Position numbers and translations under genes: made by a program
The notes under the pieces: model-generated
Seen by the model: the letters and a program-made list of their open reading frames with translations, nothing else
Told to the model about the DNA's origin: nothing
Databases searched by the model: none
From: Ahaetulla prasina
Taxonomy: Eukaryota > Chordata > Lepidosauria > Squamata > Colubridae
Reading direction: 5' to 3'
Assembly: GCF_028640845.1 (NCBI RefSeq)
Contig: NC_080542.1
Coordinates: 18,642,283-18,706,282 of the forward strand
Length of the DNA: 64,000 nt
In this document: one piece after another, positions 26,191-38,358 of the stretch
How positions within the stretch are numbered: the stretch's first letter is position 1
How the letters are laid out: every line of letters begins with the position of its first letter

Positions 26191-26344
26191 TTGGGATGGC
26201 TGGTTGATTGTTATGGGTGATGGGGGGTTGGAGGTGATTTTTTGATTGTAGGTTTTATTTTTTATGCAATCAGCACGGTAGTCGATGTATAGGTTGGATT
26301 CACCATTGTCTTGTCTTCTTTTAAGTTCTGTATAATCAACAGAT

Positions 26345-26826
26345 GCCCATATAAGATGCCCATATAATAATGTTGAGACTCTAGAAAGAGTGCAGAGAAG
26401 AGAAACAAAAATGATTAGGGGACTAGAGGCTAACATGAAGAACGGTTGCAGGAACTGGGCATGGTTAGTCTAGTGAAGAGAAGGACCAGGGGTGACGTGA
26501 AAGCAGTGTTCCAATATCTCAAGGGTTGCCACAAAGAAGAGGGAGTCAAACTATTCTCCAAAGCACCTGAGGGTAGAACAAGAAGCAATGGGTGGACAGT
26601 AATCAAGGAGAAAAGCAACTTAGAACTAAGGAGAAATTTCCTGACAGAACAATTAATCAGTGGAACAAGTTGCCTGCAGAAGTTGTGAATGCTCCAACAC
26701 TGGAAATTTTTAAGAAAATATGGATAACCATTTGTCTGAAATGGTATAGGGTTTTCGCCAGGGCAGTGGGTTGGACTAGAAGACCTCCAAGGTCCCTTCC
26801 AACTTCTTCTTCTTCTTGTTGTTGTT
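26345..26826 (+). mobile_element. CR1 LINE 3' end
   Basis: Contains AACTAAGGAGAAATTTCCTG, then AATTAATCAGTGGAACAAG and the signature GGTTGGACTAGAAGACCTCC followed by AAGGTCCCTTCCAACTTC, ending in a CTT/GTT repeat. Confidence 0.8.
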
Positions 26827-26829
26827 ATT

Positions 26830-27337
26830 AACTTACATATCCTTCACATACAATTTAGCTAAGTCTCATGTCCTGCGTGGACAGGAAGCTCATAACACTA
26901 TTTTTCGATCTTCTGATTGTAGAAAGTTGGCACCCCACCCCCAGAAGAATGAAATATCTTGGGAAATATTAAAAAGGCAGAATATTGTATTTTTTCAAAG
27001 GCAGAAATGGAGAACATGTTTTTTTAGAGGCAGCCCCCACTTTTCTTAATATCCCACATCATATGTCAGCACTTAAGAGTTAAAGAGCTATTGAATAAGA
27101 AGCAAGTATCTAGATAGCTCTATTCATAAGCAAAGCAAACAATCCAAGCAGAAATCCATTCAAGATGCAGTGAAGTTCAAACAAAGGTAGAATGGTAGCA
27201 TTAGAAGCAGCCTCTTAATACACAATAGGAATTGCCCAACATCTTTTCAGAACACAAGCCCCTCCTTTGCATGACCCCAGAGCAGTCCAGGAGCTAAAAT
27301 AAATAAGCCAGAGGCTGAGCAAATTAGCTCACACAAG
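26830..27337. other. No feature recognised
   Basis: AT-rich sequence between the CR1 tail and the start of the tandem duplication; no coding frame or known repeat seen. Confidence 0.5.
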
Positions 27338-27462
27338 CACCTAGGATTTGTATATTCTTTTTTGCCTATAGAGCCAGCTATGACCCTACATAACCCCATA
27401 GAAATCTGACAACTAATAGAATACATGTTGTATGTATGTAGTATGTATATGTATGTGTATGT

Positions 27463-27545
27463 ATCATAACATAACATAATAACAGAGTTAGAAGGGACCT
27501 TGGAGGTCTTCTAGTCCAACCTCCTGCCCAGGCAGGAAACTATGT
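27463..27545 (-). mobile_element. CR1 3' end, minus strand
   Basis: Reverse of the CR1 signature: GAGTTAGAAGGGACCTTGGA then GGTCTTCTAGTCCAACCTCC. Duplicated at 31877-31959. Confidence 0.8.
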
Positions 27546-28414
27546 TCTTGCACAGGAACAGGAAGCTCAAGAGCAAAGCCCAAAGAAGGTATAAAAACCC
27601 TCTACTCACAACTCCATTTGGTCAGCTGACCAGAATCACAAATCCATGTGGTTCTGCTTCAACAATAAATCATCTTTCCAATCAGCCTCCATGTTTCCAG
27701 TGTCTTTTTCCCCACATAGAACTGAATCCAGATGGATATTTCTTCCCACAGGATGCATCACCTTCATCAATATTATAGGATACCAGATATTATTGGACTT
27801 TGAATACATTAAAAGGACAGCCAATTGTTGAAGATTTGGCTTGAATATATAAGTTAATATCATGTAGTGTCAGTCTCCCTGTGTATCCAAAAGACACTTT
27901 TGAGATATCCAAAGGACATAATGGCTGGCTGGCTTCAGACATTACTCTGCAGTGTTGGGATCTGGTTTAGTTGGCTGTAGGAACAAAACCACTGCAATTT
28001 GAAAGCTGGGTATGAGGTGTATTTGCAGCCAATTGTTCAATAAATAATTATTCTGGCTAAGTACACCATGGCTCACTGTAACAATTAGGCACAGCACCTC
28101 ACTGTGCTGTTTCATAAAAGTGAGATGGGAAATGAATATATGAGGAAGAGTTGATGGAACCATGTGCCATCTTAAGGTAGTTGAGCTAGAATTAGCACTA
28201 ATCAAAGTCAAATCATCCCTCCACTAATGTATAGAGCAATTCTGCGAATCTGCATCAGTGGTGATCCAGTTCCATCTGAGCAGGATTACCGGTAAGTCCT
28301 AATGAGCCATATTTAGAGAAGATGAAATATTTGGAGGATCCAAAATGCTGATAAATTCAATCATGCTACACGAGAAAGGCTCCTAAAACAGTTTGCCTTT
28401 TAAATTCTTTCCCC

Positions 28415-28534
28415 TCTAGAACAGTGGTCTTCAACCTTGGCAACTTTAAGCCTGGAGGACTTCAACTCCCAGAATTCTGGGAGTTAAAGTCCACCAGGCT
28501 TAAAGTTGCCAAGGTTGGAGACCTCTGCTCTAGA
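28415..28534. repeat. Palindromic MITE, perfect hairpin
   Basis: The arms GGCAACTTTAAGCCTGGAGG and its complement meet at CCCAGAATTCTGGG. Duplicated at 32829-32947. Confidence 0.85.
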
Positions 28535-28671
28535 AAGTGCCCAAATGGTTTAATGGTATTAAAAATTGAGGTTTCTGCAGAGATCAAAAGGCACAATGAA
28601 ACCAAATTCACCACTCTTAGAAAATGTTAAGTGGGGAAAAAGTTTGAGTTCACTGTAGCCTAATTCAATTT

Positions 28672-28898
28672 CAGGCAGTCCTCACTTACGATTATAATTT
28701 CCGTTTCTATGCAAGACAGTTGTTGAATGAATGACCCAATTTTATTACTTTTTTGCTACCATTAAGTAAATCACTGAGTTGTTAAGTGAATCATGTCAAA
28801 TCCAAGGTCCCCCATTGACTGGTCATAATCCACTTGTTTCAATGAGTTAAATTCAAATGGTCGCTAAGTAAATTGTTCGTAAGTCAAAGACTAGTACT
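28672..28898 (+). mobile_element. Short Tc1/mariner-like element
   Basis: CAGGCAGTCCTCACTTACGA at one end and CGTAAGTCAAAGACTAG at the other, with the middle of the family deleted. Duplicated at 33086-33311. Confidence 0.6.
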
Positions 28899-30518
28899 TT
28901 AGTACCTTTCAGGAAAACTTAGAATTTTTCTCCTACACCCTCATATTTCAAATTTTGAAAGTTGAAGTCTGCATGTCTTAAAAGTTGCCAAGGCTGGACA
29001 CCCCTGTCCTATTATATGAGAAAAGCTAGATGACTGTTTTGTAAATAGCTACCGTCATGTCCAGGATGCTGTTGTTAGGATTCCTTTCTTGAATAGAGGG
29101 TTAGTCAGGATGACCTCAAGTTTTATAATACCACAAAAAAATCACTTGTAGGTTTGGATTGCAAGACAGGCACCATCTTATCCTCAATTTGTAAGAGACA
29201 TGTCTGAATGTTCCTTGCATCTTAGGGTCAAATATTTGATCCACCACTGTATATGAATGGGTTTTTAAACTGTAAACCCATTGTTCTTGCTTATAATGCT
29301 AAATTATTATTTTATCTATCAAATTCTTTGGCAGCCATCTACAGTTTAAAAACATATGATCAAGTGTCCAGTGACCTAAGTTTCACTGATTTCAACAGCT
29401 TTTTCTTTACATGGGAACAATTATAATTGGAAAGGAAGGATAGATGGATAAAAATGCCAAATCCAATCTAAACATCTGATTGATTGTGCAATCAACCATA
29501 ATCATATCCCAAATATATCAAAATTGAAAGATTATGGAATAAACCAGCTGAGACGGGTGCCATACCAAAATACCTTGGATAAAATTTGGAAAAACTAATC
29601 ATTGACAAAATTTCCATCTGTAAATTGCAAAATGCAACACTGCTTGGATAAGAACAATGGGGGAAGAATTCAATGCATGTGAAGGCAAACACCAGCTAAA
29701 GAACTGACAGCCATGATTTCACATTGTTGGCTATATAATAATAACACAAAACAATTGAATAAATCAGTTTTCAGTTTGTATTAGTTCCGGGTTTGATCAT
29801 TCTTAGTTTTACAATGAAATTTTGATGGGAAATCAATTCATTAAACTGAAACCAAAGGATTGCGAAAAGAAAAACAATATTATAGCTCTTCCAATAACTA
29901 AAATCATATTTATATCGGAAAATCTCCAACAGTTAACACTTGAATGCTAATGAAAGGGGTTTTTTTAAAAATTATCGATATTGGACAGGTGAAGATTTGG
30001 AGAAAATAAAATGTTAGCCCTGAGTTACAAAAGACAAGTGCTAAAAGTAATCATTTTGCACATGCTTATAAAGAAACCTTGCTGAACACAATGGAACTTG
30101 TTTCTGAGAAACATAGTTTTTCAAATTTAAGGTGAGAAATCCGGTTTTCAGTGGAGACCTGAAAAGAAAATAATAGGAAGGAATGGGAATGGAGAAGGTA
30201 GATAAAATTCAAATTGAATATTAGAACATCATTACAGCGCAGAGCAGGAGAAAGTAGGCTGAATAGAAGTGTCTAGAACATAGATGGAAGAACAGACCCA
30301 GAAATTCAGAACTGTAAGCAGGGATACATACCGCATAAAAGCACCTTTGAAGTTGTCATGATGGAGCACTTTCCACTGCTTCAATAAAACTGCATAGATG
30401 GTCCAGATAGTCAGATAAGGTAACACTGGAGGATTTTTTCCCCTTTTACATCATTATCTGCTATTTGGTTTCCCGGGGAAGGGGAGTTGTGTTCAAAACA
30501 AGAATGGCTGAGGTTTGA

Positions 30519-30787
30519 TTTATTTGATTTTTATCCTGCCTTTATTACTTTATAAATAACTCGAAGTAGCAAACGTATTTAATACTCCTTCCTCCTCCCA
30601 TTATTCTCATAGCAACCCTGTGAGGTGTGTTGGGCTTAGAGAATAACTGGCCCAGTCACCCAGTCGGTTTTCATGCCTAAAGCGGGACTATACCTCACAG
30701 TCTCCTGCCAATTGGCCTAAAGTCACCCTGCCAGCTTTCGTGCCTAAGGCAGGATTAGAACCCAGTCTCCTATTTCTAAGCTTACAC
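30519..30787 (-). repeat. MIR-like SINE with internal duplication
   Basis: Reverse-orientation core CAACCCTGTGAGGTGTGTTG, followed by two tandem versions of the unit containing TCATGCCTAAAGCGGGA and CGTGCCTAAGGCAGGA. Duplicated at about 34930-35198. Confidence 0.65.
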
Positions 30788-30794
30788 CTAACCA

Positions 30795-30916
30795 TGTATC
30801 TTATCTTTTCTTTTATGTACACTGAGAGCATATGCACCAAGACAAATTCCTTGTGTGTCCAATAACACTTGGTCAATAAAAAATTCTATTCTATTCTATT
30901 CTATTCTATTCTATTC
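30795..30916 (+). mobile_element. L3/CR1 tail with ATTCT array
   Basis: TTCCTTGTGTGTCCAATAAC then ACTTGGTCAATAAAAAATTC and (TATTC)n. Duplicated at 35209-35325, where the array is shorter. Confidence 0.8.
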
Positions 30917-31137
30917 TAGACCACACTGGCTCTTTGGTTTCCTTGACCTCCTTAGTACGATGGTTCACATGGGAGCCACAAAATTTTGGACACTTTCTTG
31001 AAGCACTTTGCTATCTGATACCTCTTCTCAGTTCACCTGTATATTTTATCCACTCTTAACCAAGCAAAGCCTCTACAGGCTTAAATGTTCCCGTTGATGG
31101 ATAAAGGAATGTTCCTGGATTTCTAGCATGCTCCAAC

Positions 31138-31752
31138 ACTGAAAGTCAAATTTGAGAAGAGTGACAAGACACTGGCAGCTTTTTGGCATGCAACATTGGG
31201 GGAATACCCTAATTTGGGTCAGAAAGCTATTTCTCTACTTTTGCCCTTCTCCACATCGTATCTGTGCGAGCAGGCATTTTCTGCCATGGCTACAATAAAA
31301 TCGAAACAAAGAAATAGGCTTCTTTCACTTGAGGACGATATGCGGGTGGCATTGTCAACAATAAGACCTGATATCAAGAGTTTGTGTTCCAAGCATCAAT
31401 CACAAGTTTCACACTGAGTATACATGCATGATGCACTGTGGTCTATTTGTGTGTTTGTCTTGTATCATAGTGTACTTGAATACATTGTGCAACTACAGTA
31501 AAACTTGTCACAATTACATATTTGTATCGTAATACTATTTTTTTTATTAAGGCAGAATCAGTTAAACAGTATTCTCATATCATCTAGGAGTATAAGGTGT
31601 TGTTGCATGCAAACTCTCGAAATGAAACAAATAAATAAATAATAATAAAAAAGCTACGGAGATTTTAAATATCTATTTCCTTATAAGGGTGCCGGGAACT
31701 TTTGAAAGGCTTTCCAAGGGTGCCTCAAACAAGAAAAGGTTGGGAACCACTG
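31138..31752 (+). mobile_element. hAT transposon 3' end with transposase C-terminus
   Basis: The plus frame from 31151 to 31414 reads KFEKSDKTLAAFWHATLGEY, then LLPFSTSYLCEQAFSAMATI and KSKQRNRLLSLEDDMRVALS, then TGA. This is the C-terminal dimerisation region of hAT/ZBED-like transposases. The right terminus AAAGGTTGGGAACCACTG-type end stops at 31752, directly before ACCTAGGA. The left part is missing. Confidence 0.8.
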
Positions 31753-34700
31753 ACCTAGGATTTGTATATTCTTTTTTGCCTATAGAGCCAGCTATGACCC
31801 TACATAACCCCATAGAAATCTGACAACTAATAGAATACATGTTGTATGTATGTAGTATGTATATGTATGTGTATGTATCATAACATAACATAATAACAGA
31901 GTTAGAAGGGACCTTGGAGGTCTTCTAGTCCAACCTCCTGCCCAGGCAGGAAACTATGTTCTTGCACAGGAACAGGAAGCTCAAGAGCAAAGCCCAAAGA
32001 AGGTATAAAAACCCTCTACTCACAACTCCATTTGGTCAGCTGACCAGAATCACAAATCCATGTGGTTCTGCTTCAACAATAAATCATCTTTCCAATCAGC
32101 CTCCATGTTTCCAGTGTCTTTTTCCCCACATAGAACTGAATCCAGATGGATATTTCTTCCCACAGGATGCATCACCTTCATCAATATTATAGGATACCAG
32201 ATATTATTGGACTTTGAATACATTAAAAGGACAGCCAATTGTTGAAGATTTGGCTTGAATATATAAGTTAATATCATGTAGTGTCAGTCTCCCTGTGTAT
32301 CCAAAAGACACTTTTGAGATATCCAAAGGACATAATGGCTGGCTGGCTTCAGACATTACTCTGCAGTGTTGGGATCTGGTTTAGTTGGCTGTAGGAACAA
32401 AACCACTGCAATTTGAAAGCTGGGTATGAGGTGTATTTGCAGCCAATTGTTCAATAAATAATTATTCTGGCTAAGTACACCATGGCTCACTGTAACAATT
32501 AGGCACAGCACCTCACTGTGCTGTTTCATAAAAGTGAGATGGGAAATGAATATATGAGGAAGAGTTGATGGAACCATGTGCCATCTTAAGGTAGTTGAGC
32601 TAGAATTAGCACTAATCAAAGTCAAATCATCCCTCCACTAATGTATAGAGCAATTCTGCGAATCTGCATCAGTGGTGATCCAGTTCCATCTGAGCAGGAT
32701 TACCGTAAGTCCTAATGAGCCATATTTAGAGAAGATGAAATATTTGGAGGATCCAAAATGCTGATAAATTCAATCATGCTACACGAGAAAGGCTCCTAAA
32801 ACAGTTTGCCTTTTAAATTCTTTCCCCTCTAGAACAGTGGTCTTCAACCTTGGCAACTTTAAGCCTGGGGGGCTTCAACTCCCAGAATTCTGGGAGTTAA
32901 AGTCCACCAGGCTTAAAGTTGCCAAGGTTGGAGACCTCTGCTCTAGAAAGTGCCCAAATGGTTTAATGGTATTAAAAATTGAGGTTTCTGCAGAGATCAA
33001 AAGGCACAATGAAACCAAATTCACCACTCTTAGAAAATGTTAAGTGGGGAAAAAGTTTGAGTTCACTGTAGCCTAATTCAATTTCAGGCAGTCCTCACTT
33101 ACGATTATAATTTCCGTTTCTATGCAAGACAGTTGTTGAATGAATGACCCAATTTTATTACTTTTTTGCTACCATTAAGTAAATCACTGAGTTGTTAAGT
33201 GAATCATGTCAAATCCAAGGTCCCCCATTGACTGGTCATAATCCACTTGTTTCAATGAGTTAAATTCAAATGGTCGCTAAGTAAATTGTTCGTAAGTCAA
33301 AGACTAGTACTTTAGTACCTTTCAGGAAAACTTAGAATTTTTCTCCTACACCCTCATATTTCAAATTTTGAAAGTTGAAGTCTGCATGTCTTAAAAGTTG
33401 CCAAGGCTGGACACCCCTGTCCTATTATATGAGAAAAGCTAGATGACTGTTTTGTAAATAGCTACCGTCATGTCCAGGATGCTGTTGTTAGGATTCCTTT
33501 CTTGAATAGAGGGTTAGTCAGGATGACCTCAAGTTTTATAATACCACAAAAAAATCACTTGTAGGTTTGGATTGCAAGACAGGCACCATCTTATCCTCAA
33601 TTTGTAAGAGACATGTCTGAATGTTCCTTGCATCTTAGGGTCAAATATTTGATCCACCACTGTATATGAATGGGTTTTAAACTGTAAACCCATTGTTCTT
33701 GCTTATAATGCTAAATTATTATTTTATCTATCAAATTCTTTGGCAGCCATCTACAGTTTAAAACATATGATCAAGTGTCCAGTGACCTAAGTTTCACTGA
33801 TTTCAACAGCTTTTTCTTTACATGGGAACAATTATAATTGGAAAGGAAGGATAGATGGATAAAAATGCCAAATCCAATCTAAACATCTGATTGATTGTGC
33901 AATCAACCATAATCATATCCCAAATATATCAAAATTGAAAGATTATGGAATAAACCAGCTGAGACGGGTGCCATACCAAAATACCTTGGATAAAATTTGG
34001 AAAAACTAATCATTGACAAAATTTCCATCTGTAAATTGCAAAATGCAACACTGCTTGGATAAGAACAATGGGGGAAGAATTCAATGCATGTGAAGGCAAA
34101 CACCAGCTAAAGAACTGACAGCCATGATTTCACATTGTTGGCTATATAATAATAACACAAAACAATTGAATAAATCAGTTTTCAGTTTGTATTAGTTCCG
34201 GGTTTGATCATTCTTAGTTTTACAATGAAATTTTGATGGGAAATCAATTCATTAAACTGAAACCAAAGGATTGCGAAAAGAAAAACAATATTATAGCTCT
34301 TCCAATAACTAAAATCATATTTATATCGGAAAATCTCCAACAGTTAACACTTGAATGCTAATGAAAGGGGTTTTTTTAAAAATTATCGATATTGGACAGG
34401 TGAAGATTTGGAGAAAATAAAATGTTAGCCCTGAGTTACAAAAGACAAGTGCTAAAAGTAATCATTTTGCACATGCTTATAAAGAAACCTTGCTGAACAC
34501 AATGGAACTTGTTTCTGAGAAACATAGTTTTTCAAATTTAAGGTGAGAAATCCGGTTTTCAGTGGAGACCTGAAAAGAAAATAATAGGAAGGAATGGGAA
34601 TGGAGAAGGTAGATAAAATTCAAATTGAATATTAGAACATCATTACAGCGCAGAGCAGGAGAAAGTAGGCTGAATAGAAGTGTCTAGAACATAGATGGAA

Positions 34701-35544
34701 GAACAGACCCAGAAATTCAGAACTGTAAGCAGGGATACATACCGCAAAAGCACCTTTGAAGTTGTCATGATGGAGCACTTTCCCACTGCTTCAATAAAAC
34801 TGCATAGATGGTCCAGATAGTCAGATAAGGTAACACTGGAGGATTTTTTCCCCTTTTACATCATTATCTGCTATTTGGTTTCCCGGGGAAGGGGAGTTGT
34901 GTTCAAAACAAGAATGGCTGAGGTTTGATTTATTTGATTTTTATCCTGCCTTTATTACTTTATAAATAACTCGAAGTAGCAAACGTATTTAATACTCCTT
35001 CCTCCTCCCATTATTCTCATAGCAACCCTGTGAGGTGTGTTGGGCTTAGAGAGAATAACTGGCCCAGTCACCCAGTCGGTTTTCATGCCTAAAGCGGGAC
35101 TATACCTCACAGTCTCCTGCCAATTGGCCTAAAGTCACCCTGCCAGCTTTCGTGCCTAAGGCAGGATTAGAACCCAGTCTCCTATTTCTAAGCTTACACC
35201 TAACCATGTATCTTATCTTTTCTTTTATGTACACTGAGAGCATATGCACCAAGACAAATTCCTTGTGTGTCCAATAACACTTGGTCAATAAAAAATTCTA
35301 TTCTATTCTATTCTATTCTATTCTAGACCACACTGGCTCTTTGGTTTCCTTGACCTCCTTAGTACGATGGTTCACATGGGAGCCACAAAATTTTGGACAC
35401 TTTCTTGAAGCACTTTGCTATCTGATACCTCTTCTCAGTTCACCTGTATATTTTATCCACTCTTAACCAAGCAAAGCCTCTACAGGCTTAAATGTTCCCG
35501 TTGATGGATAAAGGAATGTTCCTGGATTTCTAGCATGCTCCAAC
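31753..35544. repeat. Tandem duplication, copy 2 (3.8 kb)
   Basis: Starts with ACCTAGGA immediately after the hAT terminus and matches copy 1 through GCATGCTCCAAC. It then continues into sequence not found after copy 1. Confidence 0.95.
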
Positions 35545-36449
35545 CTTGGATAGGACCAGGAAAAGCCAGTTTCACATCCAGCCCCAATCATGGAAATTTT
35601 GATCCAATTCTTTCGCTCCAGCCAATTTCATAGGGTGATTTTTGTGAGGATAAAATAAAAGAAGATTCTCATGCAGACCATTTGAGTTCCTAGAGGTAAG
35701 ATGGCATATCAAAATCATAAGTAACATTAAAAAAACGAAACAAATTGCTATAGCCAAATGGAAGCACTGATGCTATGCTTTGGGTTAAAACATTCATCCT
35801 TTGGCTCGGAGTGTCACTAACAGCAGCTCCTTCAGAAGCAACCAGCCAATTTAGCAGTTTTTCCAAAAATATGGAGCCAAACCAGCTGAATTGTTAAGAG
35901 GTATGAAATGGAAGCAGTCCCATAATCTGAGATCATTAATTTAAAATAATAATTATGTGTGATCATATGTTATGAAGAGGATTCACCATTATGAACAAAT
36001 TATTGGAAGGTTAGAAAATCTGTATTAGTCTAAATTGAACAATTTAAGCCCTTGTTATGATTATTTTGTTTCAAACACTTTCTCTACAAATAGATTGATT
36101 TTCAGTTCTTGTGTGTTTTATAGCTCTTGCTGTGGCAACAGGTATTATACGATCTAACTTAGATTGATAAATTAAAGAACCAGTGGCTGTTTAATCTAAA
36201 ATATTTTCATAGACCATAAAATTCTATTATAAATTTAACAAGAATCAAAAACTACAAGAATTCAGAAGATGGAGAAAGAAATATGAACATCTGACTTGAA
36301 AAGCTAAAAACTAGTCATCCAATCTCATGAGTAAAACATTTCCTAAACTACAGAGAAAAAAAAACTCTTACAAAACCAGCATAGCGGACATCTCTCCTGA
36401 AATTTCAGCCCATCTGTTTTAATTCCAGACTTATTTTTTCTTTAAAACA
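35545..36449. other. No feature recognised
   Basis: AT-rich single-copy-looking sequence without a convincing coding frame. Confidence 0.5.
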
Positions 36450-36590
36450 ATGTTTCTCAATCTCAGCAGCCTAAAAATGTATGCTCAATTCCCAGAATTT
36501 TCTGGGCAGCAAGGTGACTGGGAAATTCTGGGAGTTGAGTTCAACACATCTTCAAGTTGCCAAGGGTGAGATAACATTGCTTTAAAAAAT
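36450..36590. repeat. Palindromic MITE, diverged
   Basis: TCAATTCCCAGAATTTTCTG and GGGAAATTCTGGGAGTTGAG face each other, with the family ends TTTCTCAATCTC and CAAGTTGCCAAGGGTGAGA. Confidence 0.65.
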
Positions 36591-36863
36591 AAAAAGCCAA
36601 GCTGACAGATTATCAAGTCACCTTGGGCAGAAATCAATTTTCGACCAAGATCACTCATCCATTTCTGGAAAAAAATTTTAAAAATCGTAACACTGGCATT
36701 GCTCCCTGTGATCAGATTGACTATACCAGTATTAATTTTATTTTTAAGACCCACTATGTTCATCAATTTTTAATTACAAATTCTGACTGCTGTACACTTG
36801 GATCCAAGAGATACCCATCAAATCTCTGAAACTGTCTGCAATAAGCCAACCATCATTTATTTA

Positions 36864-37078
36864 AGAGCTGAGGTGGCGCAGTGGTTCGAGTGCAGTACTG
36901 CAGGCTACTTCAGCTGACTGCAACTGGGTCAAGGTTGACTCAGCCTTCCATCCTTCCGAGGTGGGTAAAATGAGGAATCAGATTACTGGGGACAACAGGC
37001 TGACTCTGTAAATCGCTTAAAGAGGGCTGTAAAAGCGCTATGAAGCAGTATATAAGTCTAAGTGCTATTGCTATTTAT
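36864..37078 (+). repeat. tRNA-derived SINE (GGCGCAGTGG head)
   Basis: GAGGTGGCGCAGTGGTTCGA, GTACTGCAGGCTACTTCAGC and CCTTCCATCCTTCCGAGG lead to the tail AAGTCTAAGTGCTATTGC. Confidence 0.85.
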
Positions 37079-37664
37079 CATCTCTACAATATGAGACTGG
37101 CAATATAGAAAGACTGGAATATCCAGAACTTCATCAAGGAAATAAATCATAAATGCTGCCTAGACCTACCCCTTTTAGCAAACTTCAAAATTCTTTGCTA
37201 TGTAAGGTTTTATTCCAAGGAGCAGAAATCTATGGTGTAGAAGATGTATTTATTTATTAAAATTATATACTGCCCAGCTGTCTAGAAGATGCCTGCATCT
37301 GAGTATTCTGATTTACAGATACCATCTGGTGGCATGGAAGTGGCAATGCAATCTTCGTTGGAGGAAGACTGTAAGTTGAAGCTTCCAAATTGCTATCAAA
37401 TGTACAATAAAACAAACCCGATGAATACAGAATGCAAAATCAGCCATGGAAAATTCAGAAGCTTGCCAGTGATAAGAAAACCACCATTTGGCGAGAAAGG
37501 ACAATTTTCACTTGATCTAAAGGTCTCTCTTCACGGTTTTCAAGAAATCTCTTTGTAGTGGGGTAGGTTTTTCTGAGAAGCACTGAAATATGCCAGAGAA
37601 AGAGATGGATTCTGGAAAAAAAACTCATTTTCTTTTTCTATCGATTTTTTTCACACTCATATAC
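37079..37664. other. No feature recognised
   Basis: An 89-codon plus frame at 37289-37558 has no recognisable motif; I treat the stretch as non-coding. Confidence 0.45.
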
Positions 37665-37740
37665 TAGGGCTTTCAATTCCCAGGATTAAATTCTGGGAGT
37701 TGAAATCCACACATCTTAAAGTTGCGAAGTTAAAAAAAAA
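37665..37740 (+). repeat. Palindromic MITE fragment
   Basis: TTCAATTCCCAGGATTAAAT then TCTGGGAGTTGAAATCCACA, the family centre and right arm. Confidence 0.55.
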
Positions 37741-37852
37741 AACATTGCTCTAAACTGATCATGAATCCCAATTCAAGTCATTTCCGCTTCCATTCACCCA
37801 GTACAGATGACAGAAATTTGAGTTCACATCATTCTTGAGTTTTTTGCCTGTT

Positions 37853-38018
37853 GGGAGGGAGGGAGGGAGGGAGGGAGGGAGAAGAAAGAAAGGGAGGAAA
37901 TAAGGAAGGAAGGAAGGAAGGAAGGAAGGAAGGAAGGAAGGAAGGAAGGAAGGAAGGAAGGAAGGAAGGGGGAGGAAAAGGGGGAAAGAAAAGGAAAGGA
38001 AAGGAAAGGAAAGGAAAT
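37853..38018. repeat. GGGA and GGAA tetranucleotide microsatellite
   Basis: (GGGA)n, then (AGGA)n, then (AAAGG)n. It lies 340-500 bases past the stop of the ZNF629-like gene and may be in its 3' UTR. Frames through it are repeat artefacts. Confidence 0.9.
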
Positions 38019-38358
38019 TTGCTCTGTTTTGAGGATAGAGAAATACTGTAAGGGTTTCTCATCTTGCACATCTGTCAAACAGCGCATTCTGTTTCAGTCC
38101 GGTTTCATCTCCACATCCCATCCATAGAGTAATGTCTGTATCTTATCTCCATCGGAAGCAACCTTCCCCAACCTGGTGCTTTTTGGGGCTATGATTCCCA
38201 CAGTTCCTAGCTGGCAACTTTCCTCTGGTTGGCAGACTTCAAGAATGACAATTGCATCAAAGGGCCACACAGCTCAATAGGCCTGTTCACCAGGAGGGGA
38301 AAGCATGAACATGGCCAACACCACAAGTCATACTGACATGACCTGCAATTTCAGGGCA

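Larger units (their letters stand above)
21204..26340 (-). mobile_element. CR1/L2-superfamily LINE, near full-length but broken and invaded
   Basis: On the minus strand, in order: a Q/P/N-rich ORF1-like stretch (26436-25894), an endonuclease segment with GDLNLP and SDHCMI (25781-25224), reverse-transcriptase motifs IDFCKAFDSVAHDKLL and SGVPQGSVLGPTLF (24450-24062), FADDVKLF near 22990, and a C-terminal region (RVQKYFTRRVLHSS). Many stops make it inactive. It is interrupted by the L2 insertion at 23047-24062 and the PLE pair at 21335-22119. The AT-rich 3' end is near 21204. A shorter copy lies at 42070-42985. Confidence 0.8.
27338..31137. repeat. Tandem duplication, copy 1 (3.8 kb)
   Basis: Nearly identical base for base to 31753-35544, differing by a handful of single-base changes and short indels (for example near 28291, 28488, 29270 and 30326). 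Contains a CR1 tail, a palindromic MITE, a short Tc1/mariner-like element, a SINE and an L3 tail. Begins with the octamer ACCTAGGA. No gene seen inside. Confidence 0.95.

Noticed and set aside
27338..35544. Tandem direct repeats considered as an array system such as CRISPR
   Set aside because: Only two long copies, in a eukaryotic context; a duplication explains them.
37824..38087. Open frames rich in LPSFLPS or KEGRKEGR
   Set aside because: Translation of the GGAA microsatellite.
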